Below, piece after piece: positions 11,002-22,705 of a DNA stretch of 64,000 nt (within the stretch, counting starts at the first letter, position 1; the number at the start of each line of letters is the position of its first letter). The notes under the pieces are model-generated. The model saw only the letters and a list, made by a program, of their open reading frames with translations. It did no database searches and was not told where the DNA came from. The stretch spans positions 100,990,439 through 101,054,438 of the forward strand of contig CM058230.1 in the NCBI GenBank assembly GCA_030180135.1. Reading direction: 5' to 3'. Source of the DNA: Orychophragmus violaceus. Taxonomy: Eukaryota > Streptophyta > Magnoliopsida > Brassicales > Brassicaceae. A program made the position numbers and the translations under genes.

Positions 11002-12292
11002 CTGAAAAACAATAGAGGTTTAGTTATTATGTTTTCAGGAAATGAGAAATCTTAACTATTAAGAAGACTCGCATTATATTCAACCAATGTTTCCTCAAAT
11101 GAATATAATGATCCAAGACCCATACTCCACTAAACTTGAGTGAGCCACTGGCTATCGCCCAAATTTTAGCTATCTAGGTAGGCAACAACTTTGCTAGTTA
11201 TATCCAATATAACTCTTGGTTGTGGATTGACATCTCATGTCCAATCCACCTGATGTCTCTAGGCCCAAAACGATTTTGATAGCCCATTCAAGTAAACCAA
11301 TCTTTTGAGTCATGTAATTGTTGATGTCTTGCACTGCAAGTCATCAACATGATTACTTCCTGTCTTACTCATGTAATTGTGGACATCTTGCACTGAAAGT
11401 CTATCGCACAATGAAACAAGTCTTGATAGTTGACAAGATTGGAAAGACATCTAAATATACTTGATATTTAGTTGAGGAACGGAACTTTTAATCCAATATA
11501 CATATCATATATGTATCTTAGAAGGATTGTAATTTATTAAAACAACTAATTTTCTTATATTTTAATTGTTCTAAGAATTTGGGTTAAGTTTGGTTCGGTT
11601 CTGTGATGTCAGGTTCAATAACCGAAATCACCAGAGACTGTGTCGACCGATGCTACTTTAGTGTCGATCGATACACTTCTACCGAAACCAATTTGCGATA
11701 ACCGATCAATCCAATTGATCCGGTTTTGACAACCGGCCAGTGTCGATCGACGCTACATTAGCGTCGGTCGATACCAACCAAATCAAACCAATCGCAATAA
11801 ACCGTTCTTAGCGTTTAACCATTATCAACCAAGCTCGATAACCGGTCCAATCCAATTGAACCGATTCATCAATTCCGCGAGGTTTGTGTCGACCGACACA
11901 CCTCTTGTGTCGATCGTCACTAGGCGAAACCTAAGTTTTATTCGGGTTTTTGCCCTGTGTCGATCGACGCCGGATTGACATCGATCGACACCATGCGAAA
12001 AACCCTAAAACGTTTTCGAACAAAAAACCCTAAAACGTTTTCGAACAAAAAACCCTAGCCGAGATTATTTGATCAAAAACTCAATTTTAGCATGCATATC
12101 AAATATACAGTGATCCAGATTCAACTAATCTAATCAACATGCTACATGATTCAATAGAATAAACCATAAGGCTCTGATACCACTGAAGGAGTTTCTAGGC
12201 AGTTCCTAATCCAATTAGGCAACCCTATGTATAATTCCAAGCCTAGGATCCAGGGTCTAGGTATATTGAATCTACATCAGATCTAGAATTAC
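11002..12292 (-). other. Copia-c 5' leader, candidate leader intron
   Basis: On the minus strand it runs from a CAG|GTAATT donor-like site inside the 5' LTR (12292) to TTTTTCAG (11002) just before the gag ATG. It contains the primer-binding site and four palindrome pairs: 11640-11674, 11740-11774, 11886-11920 and 11957-11991, all with 7-bp spacers. Splicing is inferred from consensus only. Confidence 0.5.
12171..12182 (-). promoter_or_regulatory. Copia-c primer-binding site (tRNA-iMet)
   Basis: Minus-strand TGGTATCAGAGC, one base inside the 5' LTR; complementary to the 3' end of plant initiator tRNA-Met, the usual Copia primer. Confidence 0.92.
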
Positions 12293-12911
12293 CTGGAGTT
12301 TAGCAGCGGAAGATTATCAGATATTCGAGATTCTCAAGCGCCTCAAGTGCTGCGCCTCTACTGGTATCCACACGCACACAAACTGGAATCCGCCGGGATG
12401 CTAGTGCTGGGAGATCGGATCTCTCTGGGATACACGTGTTTGTTTTTGAGTTTTAGGTTCTCTTTTTCCAGCTGACGGCTCTAATCACTCGTGTCTCATA
12501 TATCCCATATATATAAGCACGAGTATAACCTAATTAAGTCATTAACCGATCAACTCTTGTGTCGATCGACACAGGTATGTGACGATCGACACACACCGAT
12601 TAGACTCTTGTGTCGATCGACATTACTGTTAGCGTCGGTCGACACATTCTCAAAACACGTACATAAATGTGTATCAAATACACATTAATTGATCATTACA
12701 TTAATGATCATTCCCACATGGAGTATATCCATTTTGCTTAGGTGTGTGACCCTGTAGGATCATATAATACTAGTAATGAGTTCACAACTCACATATCACA
12801 AGTGGTTTCTAGCAAAACATTATGATCATCTAGTATTGTATGAATGTCTAATCTCGACAACACAACTATCTCTAGAGTGATTACAAGTGTGATTTCAGGA
12901 CATTCCCAACA
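12184..12911 (-). repeat. Copia-c 5' LTR
   Basis: 728 bp, about 99% identical to the left LTR (5 mismatches seen). Palindrome pairs are at 12559-12592 and 12610-12645, and the TATA inverted repeat at 12487-12493/12518-12524. One palindrome half carries a C-to-T change relative to the 3' LTR copy. Confidence 0.95.
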
Positions 12912-12916
12912 GCTTT

Positions 12917-13200
12917 CAGAGGACGACTCCACTTCGAAGGTATTGCCAAAGTCTGAAAGACGTTCAGAGGACGACTCCGTCTTGAAGGCAATGGTACAAG
13001 GGAAAGATATTTCCAAATTAGTTGGTCCGGAAAAGTATCTCATAAACGTTGATGAGGAGGGGGTTTTCAATGACTGCTAAGGCGCTTAAGAGCCAGGGGA
13101 AGAAAGACATGAGAGCTGCTAAGCGATTGGCAGAGGCTGGTAGCCCTTTTGGAAAGTTAGCTCAAGATACATCCCATCTGAATTGAGGTCTTGCCTCGAC
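12917..13200 (+). pseudogene. LINE ORF1, C-terminal part resumed after Copia-c
   Basis: Continues the ORF1 reading interrupted at 6146 with a repeated 'SERRSEDDS'-type acidic/serine-rich tail, open to the TAA at 13078-13080. From there to the start of ORF2 no frame stays open. The join across the Copia insertion is in frame once the element and one TSD copy are removed. Confidence 0.7.
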
Positions 13201-13225
13201 TAAGGTGGCTACTCGCAATTAAGTA

Positions 13226-14150
13226 ATGTCTATACCTTCACCTTTTTGTGTAAATATGAAGGTCTTCTGTTGGAATGTAAGAGGCTTAAATAGCCATCCT
13301 CGTCAAAGAGCGGTCAGAAGTTGGATAAATAAATCGAAGCCTATTTTGGGCGGAATTTTGGAGACGCACGTCCGAGAGGATAGCGCCGTTAGTATCGTAG
13401 CAGCCACTTTCCCTAGATGGAGGTGGGATAATAATTATGTAGCTTCGCAAGGAGGAAGGATCTGGATCGTTTGGGATCCTTCTGTTTCAATTATTGTCCT
13501 AAAAAAATCAGAGCAATTGGTCTTGTGTGCAGTAATGGATCCGGTTACTAAGGTTACTTTTTCTGTTGCTTTCGTTTATGCTTGAAATACGGAAATGGAT
13601 AGAAGGGATCTTTGGGCTGAGATATCAGATATTAGCTCTAACTCTCCAGCAGAGTCGCATCCGTGGCTTTTATTGGGAGATTTCAACCAATTGCTTAATG
13701 CTAATGAACACTTGTCTGCTATTCCTTATGATCTACCTCTAAGTGGAATGGCAAGATTCAGAGACTGTTTAGACTCAAATGGCCTTAACGACCTTCCGTT
13801 TAAGGGGCTCTTCCTTACTTGGTATAACAGTAGGCCGGATGATCCAATTTCGAGAAAGCTGGATCGGGCTATGGGTAATGAAGCTTGGATGAACACCTTT
13901 CCTGAGTCCTTTGCGAGGTTTGATTCCCCTGGGGACTCTAATCACGCGCCCTGCCTGGTCTCTTTAGATGCGTCTACAAGCCACTCAAAAAAATATTTTA
14001 AGTACTTCTCCTTCTTGTCTTCGCATCCTTCGTTTCTAAACAGGATTGCTGAAGCTTGGGAGAAGCGGACGGATGTTAGTTCAAAGATGTTTACCCGCGG
14101 CCAGAAAATGAAAGAAGTGAAGTGTTGTTGTTGAAAGCTGAATAGAGAAG
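13226..14150 (+). pseudogene. LINE ORF2 endonuclease domain (broken)
   Basis: Apurinic-endonuclease-like domain that nicks target DNA for target-primed reverse transcription. The natural start is probably the ATG at 13256 ('MKVFCWNVRGLNS', the usual beginning of plant LINE ORF2) rather than 13226. Visible motifs: WNVRGLN, a metal-site 'ILETHVRE', and 'LLGDFNQ'. The final catalytic 'SDH' triplet reads SNH (Asp to Asn, about 13939). A TGA stop near 13583 and a frameshift near 14130 break the frame. Confidence 0.88.
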
Positions 14151-15800
14151 GCTTTGGTAACCGGCATGAGTTTGTATCCCGTCAGAAGTGGAACTTCTTT
14201 GCGAGATACATGGAGTCTTTTTATCGACAAAAGTCGAGAGTGAGATGGCTTAGTGAAGGGGATTCATGCACTACTTACTTCTTTAAAGTCGTTAAAGATC
14301 ACCATGCTCAAAACGCTATCCGGTACTTGATGGATGATCTAGGAGTTAGAGTGGAAGAAGAGGGAAGAGTCAAGGATCTAATCATCGAGTACTATTTGAA
14401 CATGTTGGGTTCTGAGAATGCCAAAGTCTCACCTATGCACATAGCCGAGATAAATCAGCTCCAAGCGTTTCACTGCTTAGAGGAGTTGGCGGTTAATCTG
14501 GTTGTCATTCCGTCGGAGGAAGAAATTGCTCAAACGCCTTTTAAAATGCCGAATAATAAAGCGCCAGGCCTGGACGGGTTCTCAAAGGAATTTTATGTGG
14601 AGGCGTGGAGTGTGGTAGGTGGAGATGTCGTCGCAGCAGTGCGGGAGTTTTTCATAACGGGCAGAATGCTTAAATGGGTTAACACCACTGCAATAGCTCT
14701 CTTGCCGAAAGTTATTGGTGCAGACCGTTTAACACATTTCCGCTATGTCGCCTTGTGCACAACAGTGGATAAGGTCATAGCCCGGATCAATAAAAATAGA
14801 CTCAAGTGGTTTGTTGCTCAGGTTGTTCAAGAAAATCAGGTCGGCTTTGTGGAAGGGCGCTTACTATGCGAAAATTTCCTCTTGGCGTCGGAGTTAGTGA
14901 CTGATTTCCATTGTGCCGGAGAGGTTACGAGAGGATGCTTGCAAGTAGATCTTTCTAAAGCCTATGATAACTTGAATTGGGAGTTTGTGTTGAACATTCT
15001 CAAAGCTCTGGAGCTTCCTGCGATCTTCGTTAACTGGATAGCTCAATGCATCACTAATCCATCGTATAGCATAGCCTTTAATGAAGAGTTAATCGGTTAT
15101 TTTGATGGGAAAAAGGAGTTCGGCAAGGTGATCCAATTTCGTCCTTACTCTTCGTCCTCGCTATGGATGTCCTATAAAAAAATCTGGATTTAGGAGCCGT
15201 ATCCGGACGGTTCAGACCTCATCCCCACTGTGACGCTCCTTTGGTAACTCATCTCAGCTTTGCCGATGATGTTCTTATGTTCTTTGACGGGGCTGAGGAT
15301 TCTTTGACCGGTATCTTGGACATTTTAGAGGAGTTTATATCTGTCTCAGGACTCGCTCTTAACAGGCAAAAGACGGCACTGTTCCTGGATGGTGCTAATT
15401 TTGCTTCAGCGATGGAGCTGTCGACTCGCTTTGGTCTGCGGAATTCAGAGTTTCCAGTCAGATATTTAGGCCTTCCGCTCAGCTCGAAAAAATGAAAAAT
15501 CAGGATTTTCAGCCTCTGATTGATAAGATAAAGCAACGCTTCTCGTATTGGACAGTCAGGGTCCTTTCCTTCGCCGGAAGGTTGCAGCTTATTAGATCCG
15601 TCATATACTCTACGATCACCTTCTGGGCCTCGGTTTTCATTCTGCCTAACCAATGTATTGACGAGATTGATAAAATGTGTAGTGCTTTTTTGTGGAGTGG
15701 AGATATACATAGCAAGAGGGGCCAAAGGAAAATGGAGGTCTCGGCCTTAGGAATCTTAAAGATTGGAATAAGGTCCTCTGTCTGAAACTAATCTGGCTAT
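14150..15800 (+). pseudogene. LINE ORF2 reverse transcriptase domain (broken)
   Basis: Reads open at 14210-15193, 15241-15495 and 15492-15785 in shifting frames. Motifs in order: 'KAPGLDGFSKEFY', 'QVGFVEGRLL', 'LQVDLSKAYDNLNWEF' with the first catalytic aspartate, then after a frameshift at about 15115 the catalytic 'FADDVLMF' (about 15262-15285), then 'VRYLGLPLSS'. The remaining frameshifts are at an A-run (15487-15492) and near 15740. Family: plant L1-type reverse transcriptase. Confidence 0.9.
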
Positions 15801-16804
15801 TGTTTGCCTCTGCCGGCTCCCTCTGGGTTTCCTGGATGCGTAGGAATCGAATTGGAGATTCAATCTTTTGGGACACATACATTGCGTCTGGCTCGAGCTA
15901 CCTGTGGAAGTGTATTTGCAAATTGAAACCTCTAGCTCGTCAATTTATCTTTTGCGATATTGGTTCGGGTGTAACGGCTAGATTCTGGTCAGATGATTGG
16001 ACGAGTTTAGGCCCGTTATTAGAGCTCACTGGTCCGACTGGTCCACGAGTAACTGGAATTCCGCTGGAGGCGGTTGTGGCAGATTCGATGATCGACGGAC
16101 AGTGGAGAGTAACGATGCTAAGAAGCAGACATCCAATTGTGTCTTTGCTTAAAGCTTGTCTCCCACAGCCTCAGATTTTAGATCAATCTCGCGGGGAAGA
16201 TCGTTTCTTATGGAGAATGGGAGACAACCCACCTACAGATTCCTTCTCTACCTCTAAAGTTTGGCGTTTCTTGAACCCGATTAGTGCTACAGTTGATTGG
16301 TTCGATGCAGTTTGGTTTCCTAAAAGAATTCCAAAACACGCTTTCCTTACATGGTTGGCAGCTCGGGATAGATTATCAACACGTGACAGGCTGAGGAGTT
16401 GGGGTATCACAGTGCCAGAGACATGTCTGTTGTGCAACGTTCTCCCGGAATCGAGACATCATCTGTTTTTCGATTGCGTTTTCAGTGCTGGAGTGTGGTC
16501 TTTCTTCACCTCTAGGATCCATGTTTTATCTCCTATTCTTTTTGAGGATGGGCTTAAATGGATGAAAGACCCATCACCAAATCTCAACCTTACGTTGATT
16601 ATCCGCCTAACCTTTCAAGCAGTGTTATATGCAATCTGGAGAGAGCGTAATTCCCGTCTCCATACCGCAGTACTAAGACAACCTCTCAGTCTCATTGTTG
16701 AAATAAAAAATCAGATCAAGTGCCGGCTATTACCTTTCACTCGTGATCAAGGGAACAATCTTCATGCAGTCTCTCCTCTTAACTCTTGGTTTGCTTTATT
16801 CTAA
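15800..16804 (+). pseudogene. LINE ORF2 C-terminal domain (zf-RVT type)
   Basis: A 334-codon open stretch forming the C-terminus of ORF2. It contains the 'VWFPKRIPKHAFLTWLAARDRLSTRDRL' segment followed by a Cys/His cluster 'CLLCN...ESRHHLFFDCVFS' typical of the zf-RVT domain next to plant LINE reverse transcriptases. It is the longest undamaged piece of this LINE. The 3' untranslated part runs to an A-rich tail at 16911-16919 with an upstream 'aataaac'. Confidence 0.88.
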
Positions 16805-16934
16805 TATGGTTAGTGTCTCTTGTTGTAAGCTCGTTGATGTTGTTGCTTTCTCAGACTTGTGGCCAGTTTAGTACAGGTTTGATTTATTAATAAACAAAGG
16901 CAGTTATATTAAAAAAAAATTGTCCTAACGTAAA

Positions 16935-18205
16935 ATTCTATATTCCACTATAAAATAGATTATTTTAAGTATATTCTATTTTTTTTATTTTATTACTAAT
17001 ATTTTTTATTTATAAATTTTATAATTTAGCCCTATTTATTTTATTTATTGCAAAACTTTCAATAAATTATAATATTATTTAAATTAAATATAAGCAAAAC
17101 AACATTGTATTATATAAAATAATAAAACATAATATATTTTAGTTTAAATATCATCGTTATTGTATTTTCTATAAATTATTAATTAGTTAAAATTTAAATT
17201 ATACATAAAATTTGAAATTTTATTATAAAATAGAGTTTAAAAGTTAAATAAATTTTAATAAAAAATTAAACTTTAAATATAAATTATAATTAAATTATTT
17301 ATTTTAGATAAAATTAAAAGATTTAAAAGTTAAAAGGGTCAATATACAAATAAAAAAGTTTAACAAAATAGAATGAGAAATAGTTTTACTCCAAATATAT
17401 AATGAGAAGTAGGTTTACACTATTTTAAAGTAGAAAATAGAGTGGAGTTGGAGTAAAATTTACCCTAAAATAAAGTTTAGAGTAAAAATAAAATAGAATT
17501 AGAGATGTTCTAATTGTAGAATAGTAGAAAATAAATTAAGCTCCAAAATAATTTAAAAATTTATGATTTTTTTTATATTATTAAATAGGTTTTGTAAAAT
17601 GAAAGAAAATAAAGATTCCACAAATAATCGACCTAAATTTCACCTTTTAGGTTTTTGCATTTTTTATATTTCACAAATTTTATTATTGGTAAAATTTGTA
17701 TGTATCGCATTTTAAACGCAATTTCACAGCTTATTACATATCGAACCACATATTTTTTTTTTTGTTTTATTTTTATACTCTCAAAATTTATACTCCGGTA
17801 TATTTACGGTTAACCTTTCTGATACGAATTTGCCGTGTAAATCATTCATAGTTTGTCCCGTGATCTTGTTTGACAATGGACATTTAAATTTGATGTGTAA
17901 TAAATAAATCTTGTTGTTCACTTCTTTTTGGCTTGGGAGTTTAATATGATGATCATGTTGCTCACTTCTGTTATCTTGACGTTGTCTAAACAAATAAAAT
18001 TATTGATATAAGAAAGATTCTAACAGATAAACCTTTTTCTAAATGACCCTCCCTGTCGTGGCTAGCTGGTAGATATTTTTAAATCATTCTCAACTCTTAC
18101 TAGTTTCAACCCATTCATGAATAGTTCTTGTTCACGATCAAACTCCTAAATCTCTTTCTATCTATAGCTAGAGACAAAACTAAGAAGGGTTAAAACACCC
18201 ACAAC
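16935..18205. other. AT-rich spacer left of the DUF716 gene
   Basis: Very AT-rich, with no coding frame of interest up to the DUF716 gene. The last 150 bp probably hold that gene's promoter and 5' leader; no TATA box can be assigned with confidence. Confidence 0.55.
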
Positions 18206-18216
18206 ATGGAATCACT

Positions 18217-19152
18217 GTGGGACATGTTACACCTGGTGTATTTTTCTTGTTAATTGGTTTGTGGCACTTATTCAACAACATAAAACTCTTTTGTCTCAAC
18301 CCTAACACTTTTTCTTCATCGCCATGGTTCCCATTTTCAAAGTTCAGGTGCTTAGAGCTATACACAATCGCTGTCTCTTCATCAATCTTGTTAGTCCGAC
18401 AACTCTTCATTGGACCCAAGAGACACCATCCCTTTGAACCTGATGGCACCATTGCATCGAGCCATCTCCGTAGCTTCGAGCATGCCTCCATGTCCATGTC
18501 CTTCATAGTCTACGCCGTTTTCGCAATAGTCTTCGACCGTGCACGGCCTAGAGCAGCTGCAACCGCTAAGGGACTGACGTTTCTTGCGTTAGCCGCTGCA
18601 TTCGCTCAGCAATTGTTTCTCTTACATCTTCACTCTGTCGACAACATGAGCATGGAAGGACAATACCATTTTCTCTTCCAGTTTGTCATTTCCGTTTCTC
18701 TCCTCACCACTCTAATGGGTATTGCCATGCCAAATAGTTTCTTAGTGAGCTTTGTAAGATCATCAAGCGTAGCCTTTCAAGGAGCATGGTTAATAGTCAT
18801 GGGTGTCATGCTTTTCACACCAAGTTTGATCCCTAAAGGTTGTTTTTTTCATATAGAAAAACATCACCAGATGGTTAGGTGTTCTAGCCAAGAGGCTCTA
18901 CATAGGGCTAAGTCGCTGATTAATATCGAATTCAGCTGGCTATTTGTTGTATTTACAATCTTTATCATGACATTGTATTTGATTCTTGATGGTGTCTACG
19001 GCGAGAAAGTCGACTACTCGAGTCTATCCACCAAAGACCAAACAGAAGAGGATGGTGACGAACAACAAGAAACCGAATCCATGAAGAAGATAAGTACTTA
19101 TCCATGTTTTGTTCAAATGGATAAACTTAATAGTCATCAAGATAAGATGTGA
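18217..19152 (+). CDS. DUF716 (TMEM45-like) multi-pass membrane protein
   Basis: The only clear host gene. About 311 residues, intronless as read, with roughly seven hydrophobic segments (near residues 5-21, 47-63, 92-106, 118-136, 150-170, 182-198, 240-262) and a charged C-terminal tail. Family marks: 'GHVTPGVFFLLIGLWHLFNNI' near the N-terminus, 'FEPDGTI', 'QGAWLIVMGVMLF...IPKGC', and 'RAKSLINIEFSW'. DUF716 proteins are membrane proteins of unknown biochemical role; some plant members are annotated as virus-response proteins. The frame opens without an ATG: 18217 is GTG, and the nearest upstream ATG (18206) is one base out of frame, as if one base were lost. The first in-frame ATG is at about residue 90. 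Either a recent start-codon-proximal deletion or a sequence error; otherwise the body is undamaged. Confidence 0.85.
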   Translation: MGHVTPGVFFLLIGLWHLFNNIKLFCLNPNTFSSSPWFPFSKFRCLELYTIAVSSSILLVRQLFIGPKRHHPFEPDGTIASSHLRSFEHASMSMSFIVYAVFAIVFDRARPRAAATAKGLTFLALAAAFAQQLFLLHLHSVDNMSMEGQYHFLFQFVISVSLLTTLMGIAMPNSFLVSFVRSSSVAFQGAWLIVMGVMLFTPSLIPKGCFFHIEKHHQMVRCSSQEALHRAKSLINIEFSWLFVVFTIFIMTLYLILDGVYGEKVDYSSLSTKDQTEEDGDEQQETESMKKISTYPCFVQMDKLNSHQDKM

Positions 19153-19362
19153 ATATGTTATAATTTGGAAGATCGGACATATTCAGCGTGTATCTTTTTT
19201 GGTTATGCTGGTGATTCGTCATGTTAATTACAGTGGTACGTACGTGATGATATCGATACCTTATATATAATGCATGTAGTTGAGTGATGATGATTAATGC
19301 ACATGTGTTTAGTCAGTGCAGCTCTATTAATTGAGTTAAGCAGATTAAGCAAATGATAGTGA

Positions 19363-19960
19363 CATTACAAGAAAACTCTGTGATAGCTACGGATTCGGTC
19401 GCAGCTATGACCATTTGTAGCTATTTCAGCTATAGCTACGGATAGGTACAACCCGTCCTCGTGTCTATCAGTTCATGGATATTACATTTTCATATCTATC
19501 GCAGCTATGTGTCTACGGAATAGTTACAAACAAATCCGTAACTAATAGGTATGAATATTGACGACGTCCATTTGTAGCTATATTAGCTACGACTAGCTGT
19601 GAAGAAATTTGTAACTACATATCTACGAATTGTTACGACAAGTGACATGGATATCCGTGGATATACTAGCTATGGATAGCTGCAACTGAATTCGTTTCTA
19701 TAGCTATGAACCTCTACAAATAATATCGTAGCTATATTGCGACGAATTGCTATGGTTATGTTCATGGCTATGTATCTGCAATTGTTGCATCATCTATTCG
19801 TAGCTATTATAGCTACAAATGGCTGCATATGTTTTCATAGTGATGGCTACAAATATCTATGAATTGTTCGTAGCTAACTTGCTACGGTGAGCTACAAAAT
19901 TATGTTCGTAGATATATTATTTATGGACTGTGGTCGCAGAAATCCGTAGCCATGTAGATT
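19363..19960. repeat. CACTA-like terminus with TAGCTACG subterminal repeats
   Basis: Begins CATTACAAGAAAACTCTG, one base off the CACTACAAGAAAA end of plant CACTA elements, and is followed by many direct and inverted copies of TAGCTACGGA / TCCGTAGCTA over 600 bp, the layout of CACTA subterminal repeats. A possible partner end GTTTTGTTGTAGTA lies at 21325-21338, but flanking trinucleotides do not match (TGA versus AAA) and no subterminal repeats accompany it, so the right border is unknown. No transposase is seen; a nonautonomous or truncated element is likely. Confidence 0.6.
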
Positions 19961-22600
19961 AATAGCAAAACCGAATCTTGTTCTATTTATGCGATATTGA
20001 TTGCCAATTTAAATTCTTAATCGAATGTAAATGTTGCATATTAAACTAACTAATCAAGTATTAATACGTGAAAAACCCAGTTAGATTAATATATAATAAG
20101 AGTTTTACATAGCAAAAAAAATTTATAAAACACACATTACATATGTTCTTATATTACCAAAAGATGTACACATAAATTCAACCTAAATTCATTAATTTTA
20201 CTATGTATTAATGTAAACTATTTTACATAACCATTAAATCTAAAAATCATAAAATCTAATTATCTATGAACATATAACCTTATTACTAAAAAAATTTATA
20301 ATAGCAATTATATATTTCAATTTCGTGAAGATAAATTGTGGAATTCTAATGCATCGCAATATATAAAATTTTAGATTATATCCAGAAATAGTCAGAGTGG
20401 AAGATGAAAAAAATTATGAAAATGTAAATCAAAATAATTAGGTTACATGAATGAAGATGACATTATAATGAATAACCTCTTAGAAAAAATAATATATAAG
20501 TGAATATATAAAAACTAGAATGGGCAAATCTGTCAGAAAAATAATAATTTAGATTTGCAACTGAAAAATAATCAAAAACATTCCATACCACAAGCTACAA
20601 AAAGATATTTCATGTCACAAATAAAGATAAACCTACTAACTAGATCAACCAAACAGTACAAATACGGTCCTAACATTCTAAAAGTTGAACAAAATCCATA
20701 TAACTAAAATCATTACATAGTTAAAACTATATTAAAGAGGCATCTCAAACATGAATTAATCATAAAACCTAAATGTGTAGTGTTTATATAAAGAAAAAAA
20801 ACCAAATGGAGTTATGTTATCCAAAACTTAAAAATGCATAAAAGTTCTGTTTCGACACAAATCTTTCTTGGAGAGTTATCCTTCCAATGGAGTTGGTTTT
20901 AGGACGTCCTCAAATGAGCCTTGTGCTCTTCTATATCCTTTGAGTAGACTTGGATAATATCTATGAAGATAATCATGTATTCAGTCAATCAGTTTCTGAA
21001 CACCGCATATCTAAAACAAATGGCAACTAAAATTCACAATCCAAGCCACAATCCATCGGAAGAAAGATGTAAACCCCTCTTATACCGAGATGACGATCTC
21101 TTAGAAAGAAAAGAACTTAAATCAAAATACTTAATAGCATGGCGATACATTTATACAAAACTTCTATCCCGAGCACACACTCAATGTTTTTTTTACGAAA
21201 TCTGGTTCTTTTTGGGTTATAGTTGATGGTTTTTTTCTAAATTATAAATTCCATCTCTACTACAGAACTAGACGTGAGAGTTTCTTCTCATCGAGCTCCT
21301 CTTTCTTAAAAATTTAAAATTAATGTTTTGTTGTAGTAAAAGTAAATGTTTCGAGAATATCCCCATTCATAGGTCTGAGATACACATTTTATTATTTTAT
21401 TATAGGATTATAATATCTAATAAAAGGGCCAACACATATTTTTTTGTTTTACTTTTATAACGGGGAGCAAGCCCTTCTAGACGCTCTAAATTCTAAATTG
21501 CTTTTATTATAGACAAAGAAAAAATTTAAAAAATCTTAATTTAAAATCATTAAGCTAGAAATCATCAGCATACCTAGAGCTAACATCATATAATTCAGTT
21601 GAGACAATGTAGTTGTCTTCTATCAAATATTCAACAAATTTTTAATTATATAATTTGTTTTGATCAACAGTTTTAGGGTTGGATCACCATATTTCATTTT
21701 TTGTATTTTTAATATATTTTTTATCATAATTTTTCATGTCATAATAGATCCGAACACTTGCTCTAGATCGACTTCCAGATCATAATTGCTCTAGTGAGAA
21801 CCCCAAGAAGAAAAAAATAATTCAGAAGAAGAAATAAAAAATAAAAAATTTATTCTAACAAATCCTTATTTTTATTTTTTTTCAATCATGTTAGTTTATT
21901 ATTCATGATAGAAATTTTATTTTCTTTTCAAAATATATCAAAATAAATATCTTTGTTTCATTCCTATTCTTCTTTCTGTTCAAAAAAATATTTACAAAAG
22001 GATTTATTTTTACCTATTTTGAATAGAATATTTTGAATATCCTTGAATTGAAATAGGTAAGAAAGCATGTTTTTATTATTAATTTTGATTATTATTCAAA
22101 TAAAAAAGAATGCACAGATATATGTTTTCTACTTTAGGAGAAATTATAAAAGATAAAATAAATGGAAATTCTTTATTTATTCTTTAGTTAATTTTATTCT
22201 TTAATTAATTTTTAAGAAATTTGAGAAAACAGTAAAAAATAAAGGATTTGTTTCTGACAGTCATTACATTTATCGGTGGAAGGGAGCATACTCCAAATCA
22301 AAATATTGGGGAGTACTGCATAAATATCTTTTTTGACTATCAATTTTTTTTATTTACTGAATGGCCAATCTTTTTATTTTTTAGTAAAAAATAGCTAAAA
22401 ACATAATCAGGATTATGTTCCATCCCTTAATCTACTGGATTTTACGGAGCCCACTCATCCACGACATCATCCTAAGACCCGCATAAAAATATGCTATTGA
22501 CCAGTTAGGGATATTTGTAAACAAAATCAAAAACATCTTAACGTCGGTTGTAAAAATTCATATTGACTGAAGATAAATTTTAATAATCGATAAAATCATA
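19961..22600. other. AT-rich region without recognisable genes
   Basis: No frame with codon-like composition; the 87-codon frame at 20963-21226 has no recognisable features. It may include the interior of the CACTA-like element starting at 19363. Confidence 0.5.
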
Positions 22601-22705
22601 TAAGTCGTCTACCTACGTTTAAAATTATCAAAAATGACCTCTTCTCTCTCTCTCTTTCTAGAGAAAAAAATTTCTCTCGTTTTCCTTGTTCACAAATTTC
22701 ATCTT

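Larger units (their letters stand above)
6147..12911 (-). mobile_element. Copia-c, defective Ty1/Copia element inside LINE ORF1
   Basis: Two 728-bp LTRs, each TG...CA on the minus strand, and a perfect 5-bp TSD GCTTT (6142-6146, 12912-12916). The primer-binding site and polypurine tract are in the expected places. By eye the LTRs differ at about 5 positions, so the insertion is recent. Its gag is frameshifted and pol has lost most of RNase H and part of the reverse transcriptase, and two palindrome-bearing insertions sit inside pol. It must have been copied by proteins of another element. Confidence 0.95.
4792..16920 (+). mobile_element. LINE (non-LTR retrotransposon), split by Copia-c
   Basis: Flanked by a 14-bp TSD, TGTCCTAACGTAAA, at 4778-4791 and 16921-16934, immediately after an A-rich tail (16911-16919). 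Removing the nested Copia and its TSD leaves about 5.36 kb, a normal size for a plant L1-type element. It has ORF1 (DUF4283-like, zinc knuckle) and ORF2 (endonuclease, reverse transcriptase, zf-RVT-type C-terminus) in the usual order. It appears nearly full length at its 5' end but is disabled by several stops and frameshifts. The AT-rich target sequence right of the TSD resembles sequence just left of the element (4708-4790), so it landed in an older local repeat. Confidence 0.92.

Noticed and set aside
20963..21226. 87-codon plus-strand frame in AT-rich DNA
   Set aside because: No recognisable domain, AT-biased composition, no supporting context.
21325..21338. Right end of the CACTA-like element at 19363
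   Set aside because: 12 of 14 bases match, but the flanking trinucleotides differ and no subterminal repeats accompany it; left as only a possibility.
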